Source of the DNA: Candidatus Micrarchaeum sp.
Lineage (GTDB): Archaea > SpSt-1190 > DYHY01
DNA length: 31,043 bases
Reading direction: 5' to 3'
Assembly: GCA_020723935.1 (NCBI GenBank)
Contig: DYHY01000014.1
Coordinates: 1 to 31,043, forward strand
In this document: piece by piece, positions 28,331-31,043 of the stretch
How positions within the stretch are numbered: the first letter of the stretch is position 1
Layout of the letters: each line of letters starts with the position of its first letter
The notes under the pieces: model-generated
Told to the model about the DNA's origin: nothing
What the model saw: only the letters and a program-made list of their open reading frames with translations
Databases searched by the model: none
Program-made: the position numbers and the translations under genes

Positions 28331-29505
28331 CACGCCCTGTTCTTGCGCGCCGGGGGGCATGCCTTGCGCGCGTACAGCTTCATATGGCCCTTCTGTATCC
28401 CCTCGGTCGCGAGGACCCGCAGGGCGGCGAGGTTCTGCGCGAGGCCCACGCACGCCGCAGTTTCCGAGAGCTCCGCGGAGCTTGCAACACCCATGATCTT
28501 GAGCGCGGCCATCGCGGAGGGGTTGGCTGAGATGGATTTCCCGATAGTCGCGAGGGGCAACGGAAGGCTGGCCTCACCGTACAGGTCCCCCACATCGTCC
28601 TTCCAGTATTTCGTGAGCGGCATATACCTCCCCGAGATCGCCGCGAAGGCGTGGGCGCCTGCTTCCACCGCGCGCCAGTCGTTCCCGGTAGCGAGGGCCA
28701 CCGCGTCTATCCCGTTCATTATCCCTTTGTTGTGCGTCGCGGCGCGGAACGGGTCGTAGAGGGCGAACTCGTAGACGTCCAGGATCGCGTCGACTATCTC
28801 CTCGGCCGAGCCCTTCGCCTCGCCGTGGAAGCTTTCGAGGAGCGCCTCCTTCCTCCAGACCGCCGATGCGGTGCAGAGCCTCTCGACGGCGAGGTTGGAG
28901 ACTATCCGCGAGCGCACGCGCCCGCCGGAGATGTCTTGGACGAGGGGCGCTATCCGCTCGACCATCGAGTTCACGGAATTGGCGCCCATGGAATCGAGGA
29001 CGTCCACCAGCAGGTGGACGACGACATGGCCGTTCTCCAGGACCCGCACCTGCGCATCCTTCGCCCCGCCGCCCAGCTTCACTATCGTGCTTTCCCTGCA
29101 GTTGGCTTCGGAAAGGAGCCGGTCCTTCGCCTTCAGGAGGTCGCGGGCGGCGTTCCTCCCCGCGCCCACGACCTGGACCTGGCCTATCATGACCGAGCCC
29201 GAGCTCTTGGCCCGGAAGCCCTCCGGCAGGGCGAGCTTGGCGCCGTTGCTCGCCGCAGCTATCACGCTGCATTCCTCAATCGCCATCGGGACGAGGCGCT
29301 CCTTCCCGTTCACGACGAAGTTCGTCGCGACGCCGAGGGGGACGGGCGTGACCCCGAGGAGGTTCTCTACCATGCAGTCGGCGGCCTTGACGAACCTGTC
29401 GGGCCGAAGGAGCACCTCCTCCTCGCGCTTGGTGAGGCCCGCGCGCTTCCTGACTATCCGCAGCCTCTCCTGGAAGCTTTTCTTGTGGAAACAGGGGATT
29501 GTCAC
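28330..29505 (-). CDS. HMG-CoA reductase, class II (bacterial type)
   Basis: Reduces HMG-CoA to mevalonate. The 391 residues match the class II form: NLLGVTPVPLGVATNF (48-63), VPMAIEECSVIAAAS (72-86), DSMGANSVNSM (171-181), THNKGIMNGIDAVA (257-270) with Lys260, GNDWRA (274-279) with Asp276, and the C-terminal GIQKGHM with His374. The lysine, aspartate and histidine are spaced exactly as in the Pseudomonas mevalonii enzyme. Class I enzymes, usual in archaea, read differently around the first two motifs. The start is a GTG at 29505, placed 27 nt after a TATA box. It is the promoter-proximal gene of the seven-gene operon, so pathway flux control at this step is plausible. Confidence 0.94.
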   Translation of the reverse strand: MTIPCFHKKSFQERLRIVRKRAGLTKREEEVLLRPDRFVKAADCMVENLLGVTPVPLGVATNFVVNGKERLVPMAIEECSVIAAASNGAKLALPEGFRAKSSGSVMIGQVQVVGAGRNAARDLLKAKDRLLSEANCRESTIVKLGGGAKDAQVRVLENGHVVVHLLVDVLDSMGANSVNSMVERIAPLVQDISGGRVRSRIVSNLAVERLCTASAVWRKEALLESFHGEAKGSAEEIVDAILDVYEFALYDPFRAATHNKGIMNGIDAVALATGNDWRAVEAGAHAFAAISGRYMPLTKYWKDDVGDLYGEASLPLPLATIGKSISANPSAMAALKIMGVASSAELSETAACVGLAQNLAALRVLATEGIQKGHMKLYARKACPPARKNRA

Positions 29506-29526
29506 GGGATTGGCGCCCCGCTGAAC

Positions 29527-29536
29527 GCTATAAATG
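29527..29536 (-). promoter_or_regulatory. TATA box of the mevalonate operon (leaderless GTG start)
   Basis: The minus-strand CATTTATAGC is centred about 27 nt before the GTG at 29505. All downstream genes to phosphomevalonate kinase are spaced 6 bp or less or overlap, so this box probably drives the whole pathway. Confidence 0.65.
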
Positions 29537-29595
29537 GATTTCGGCGAAAACCAAACGAATGTTCGTCAATTGCCGTCCTATCCGGAGGTCCGGTT

Positions 29596-30636
29596 TTACT
29601 TCCCGAGGGTCGAGAAATCCGGCATTCCCGCGTTGACAGCGTCTTCCAGCTCCTTGCCGCGAAAGACAGTCGTCTCCACCGTGCCGTTGGGCTGCCTCTG
29701 GACGAGGATTGCCTCCGTCGTCGGATCGGCCGTCCACCTCTTCTGGCTCCCGCTGCGCCTGTGGTATCCGCTCAGGGGGCTCCCTTCGACCACATACGCG
29801 GCGAATGCAAGGAGATCCGCACACTCTATCTCGTCGGACGCGATGTCGGCTATCGCATTGTAGTCGGCGCCGGCCTTGCTGTTCCGGTCCCGCGCTATCA
29901 TCTCCTTGTGCAGCCACCTTAGCTGGGCGAGGCCCCCGACGAACGCCTCCTCGGCAAGCGGCGAGGAGCCGGGCCAGACGCCGGCGAGCGCCCTGTCACA
30001 CACACCCCCCCTCGTGGACACCTGCACTATCTTCTCCGGAGTCGCGAGCAGGTGCGCCTGTACCAGGACGGGCTCAAGCGTCCCTCCCTGAGCCTCTCTT
30101 CCGCCGCCGTACGCCTTGTAGATGCTCCATGCGAGCCAGAGGGGCGACGGGTACACCTTTCCGTCCTTGAAATAATAGATGGAATTGAACTTCCTTGGAG
30201 CCAGGCCCCCGGAAGTCTGCATGGTATTGTGCGTTAGGGAGATCTCCCCTTCCCAGGGGGGCTTCACCTTGTCGCTCCAGTGGGGGACCCAGTAGCCTTT
30301 ACTATTTTCCCCGGATTCCCCGGTATCGATCCCCTCGAAGATGTAGTCTCCGTAGAACGCGACGACTTTGGCTAATTTGCTGACGACATCCTCCTTCTCC
30401 TTCTCGTCCTCTTCCAAATAGACGATGCCCAGCTTCTCCCCCCTGCCCCCCCTTTCCGACGGATCAATGACGGTGGTGGGGATCCTGACGCTCAAATAGG
30501 CGTAGAAGCCTGGGAATATCTTCATGAACTCTGGGTGGTTGGGCTCGTATCTTGCCGCGCCCGCGTAGCTTGCGAGCACAAGGCTGCCCCTCCCATTGGA
30601 CACTGCTATGGCGCTTGGCGCTGCGGCCTTACCCAA
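29596..30636 (-). CDS. Protein of unknown function, 346 residues
   Basis: No recognised family. It is soluble, with mixed alpha/beta character and no signal peptide or membrane helix. Distinctive stretches are PGFYAYLSVRIP, a charged YLEEDEKEKED, a Trp-rich middle (GYWVPHW, PPWEGE, SPLWLAWSIYKAYGG) and a helical IADIASDEIECADLLAFAAY near the C-terminus. The ending PNGTVETTVFRGKELED reads like a beta hairpin plus helix. The start is a TTG at 30636 with a purine-rich GGGGAA just upstream; a GTG at 30603 is possible. A TATA-like GATAAAAAG on the minus strand (30684-30692) lies about 52 nt before the start. Codon usage resembles its neighbours, so there is no clear sign of transfer. Confidence 0.6.
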   Translation of the reverse strand: MGKAAAPSAIAVSNGRGSLVLASYAGAARYEPNHPEFMKIFPGFYAYLSVRIPTTVIDPSERGGRGEKLGIVYLEEDEKEKEDVVSKLAKVVAFYGDYIFEGIDTGESGENSKGYWVPHWSDKVKPPWEGEISLTHNTMQTSGGLAPRKFNSIYYFKDGKVYPSPLWLAWSIYKAYGGGREAQGGTLEPVLVQAHLLATPEKIVQVSTRGGVCDRALAGVWPGSSPLAEEAFVGGLAQLRWLHKEMIARDRNSKAGADYNAIADIASDEIECADLLAFAAYVVEGSPLSGYHRRSGSQKRWTADPTTEAILVQRQPNGTVETTVFRGKELEDAVNAGMPDFSTLGK

Positions 30637-30841
30637 GGTTCCCCTTTCCCCCCGAATTTCCCAAGGATTCCCTCTCGCGCCTCCTTTTTATCCTTTCCGC
30701 GGCCCGGGCACCCTTCTTGAATTTTTTCCAATAAGAGATCGGTCCTTTGGAGCCGCCGCGCGCGCCGCAGTCCCGCCGGAAGCGCCGGCGCCCCCGCGCA
30801 CGCAAGGCGCCGAGCAAAACGGGCCTTTCGCCCGGAAAATG

Positions 30842-30850
30842 TATTAAAAG
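30842..30850 (+). promoter_or_regulatory. TATA box of the pilin-like gene
   Basis: TATTAAAAG is centred 31 nt before the ATG at 30877. The remainder of the 240-bp gap (30637-30876) has no gene. It holds a 5-bp hairpin with a 5-base loop (30820-30834) and the AT-rich stretch 30720-30735. Confidence 0.55.
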
Positions 30851-30876
30851 AAGCCGTCCGCACCACGGGCGACCAG

Positions 30877-31043
30877 ATGCGACTTTCGGGGCGTTTCGGG
30901 CAGTCCGCGGTGGAACTGATGGTAGTCCTTGCGATAAGCCTGATAGCAGTCCTCATGATATTCGCCCTCTCCCAGCAGAAGATGATAGACACCCAGGCAT
31001 CCCTTTCCCTCTCCCAGGCCACATCGGCGGGGGAGAACCTGGG
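30877..31043 (+). CDS. Pilin-like protein with class III signal peptide (cut by window end)
   Basis: Only the first 55 residues are visible. The start has the archaeal class III signal peptide form: a short basic head MRLSGRFG, then QSAVEL (matching QxSxE) leading into a hydrophobic helix (MVVLAISLIAVLMIFAL). Such proteins are cleaved before the Q by an EppA/PibD-type prepilin peptidase and assemble as pilus subunits. The helix is followed by a Ser/Gln-rich stretch typical of the pilin stalk. The product continues past the window, so the head domain and any pilus operon are unseen. Confidence 0.8.
   Translation, partial: MRLSGRFGQSAVELMVVLAISLIAVLMIFALSQQKMIDTQASLSLSQATSAGENL

Noticed and set aside
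24436-29922. Long plus-strand open frames across the mevalonate operon (e.g. 24436-25404 and 28651-29922)
   Set aside because: They are antisense to enzymes with full catalytic motifs and show no recognisable domains.
29596-30636. Assigning the 346-residue protein to a mevalonate-related role because it lies upstream of the operon
   Set aside because: It is separated by the HMG-CoA reductase promoter and has no motif linking it to isoprenoids.

Overview
This window is chromosomal DNA from an archaeon. The evidence is a TATA-binding protein gene, archaeal/eukaryal ribosomal proteins (L7Ae, eS28, eL24), aIF5B, an archaeal-type GluRS, a class III (pilin-type) signal peptide, a tRNA-Ser with no encoded CCA, and many start codons lying 27-32 nt from an AT-rich TATA box (leaderless mRNAs). 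The DNA is clearly GC-rich, so the short AT-rich promoter boxes stand out. Intergenic gaps are short (none above 300 bases) and the antisense frames are long but spurious. The lineage cannot be named from sequence alone. A small-genome, high-GC archaeon (DPANN-like) is a guess. There are no insertion sequences, CRISPR arrays, prophage genes or inteins.

Left third (1-11.1 kb): aIF5B on the minus strand, divergent from a cytidylyltransferase-fold protein (FAD synthase-like). Then come a PHP-domain metallohydrolase and a winged-helix protein on the plus strand, and two multi-pass membrane glycosyltransferases on the minus strand. NDK, a CYTH-domain protein and the L24e/S28e/L7Ae ribosomal genes follow. 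The widespread archaeal neighbourhood L7Ae-S28e-L24e-NDK-IF5B is recognisable but pulled apart: a CYTH gene with its own promoter sits between L24e and NDK, and aIF5B lies about 6 kb away. SurE nucleotidase and GluRS close the section.

Middle (11.1-20.8 kb): GluRS and tRNA-Ser(GGA) diverge from one palindromic TATA box. Deoxyribose-phosphate aldolase is followed by three envelope genes: two small N-terminally anchored proteins and a 1187-residue Ser/Ala-rich protein with a signal peptide and C-terminal anchor. A small orphan gene with a candidate operator follows. A circularly permuted GTPase diverges from TBP, again across a single palindromic TATA box exactly equidistant from both start codons. 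The TBP carries a long Lys/Pro/Ala tail that archaeal TBPs do not normally have.

Right third (20.8-31 kb): LarB and LarE (nickel-pincer cofactor), a single-domain KaiC-like ATPase, and a compact seven-gene mevalonate operon read leftward from a leaderless promoter at about 29.53 kb. Its order is HMG-CoA reductase (class II), HMG-CoA synthase, thiolase, a DUF35 OB-fold protein, mevalonate kinase, diphosphomevalonate decarboxylase and phosphomevalonate kinase. It encodes every step from acetyl-CoA to isopentenyl diphosphate by the classical (eukaryote-like) route, which is uncommon in archaea. An unidentified 346-residue protein and the start of a pilin-like gene end the window.
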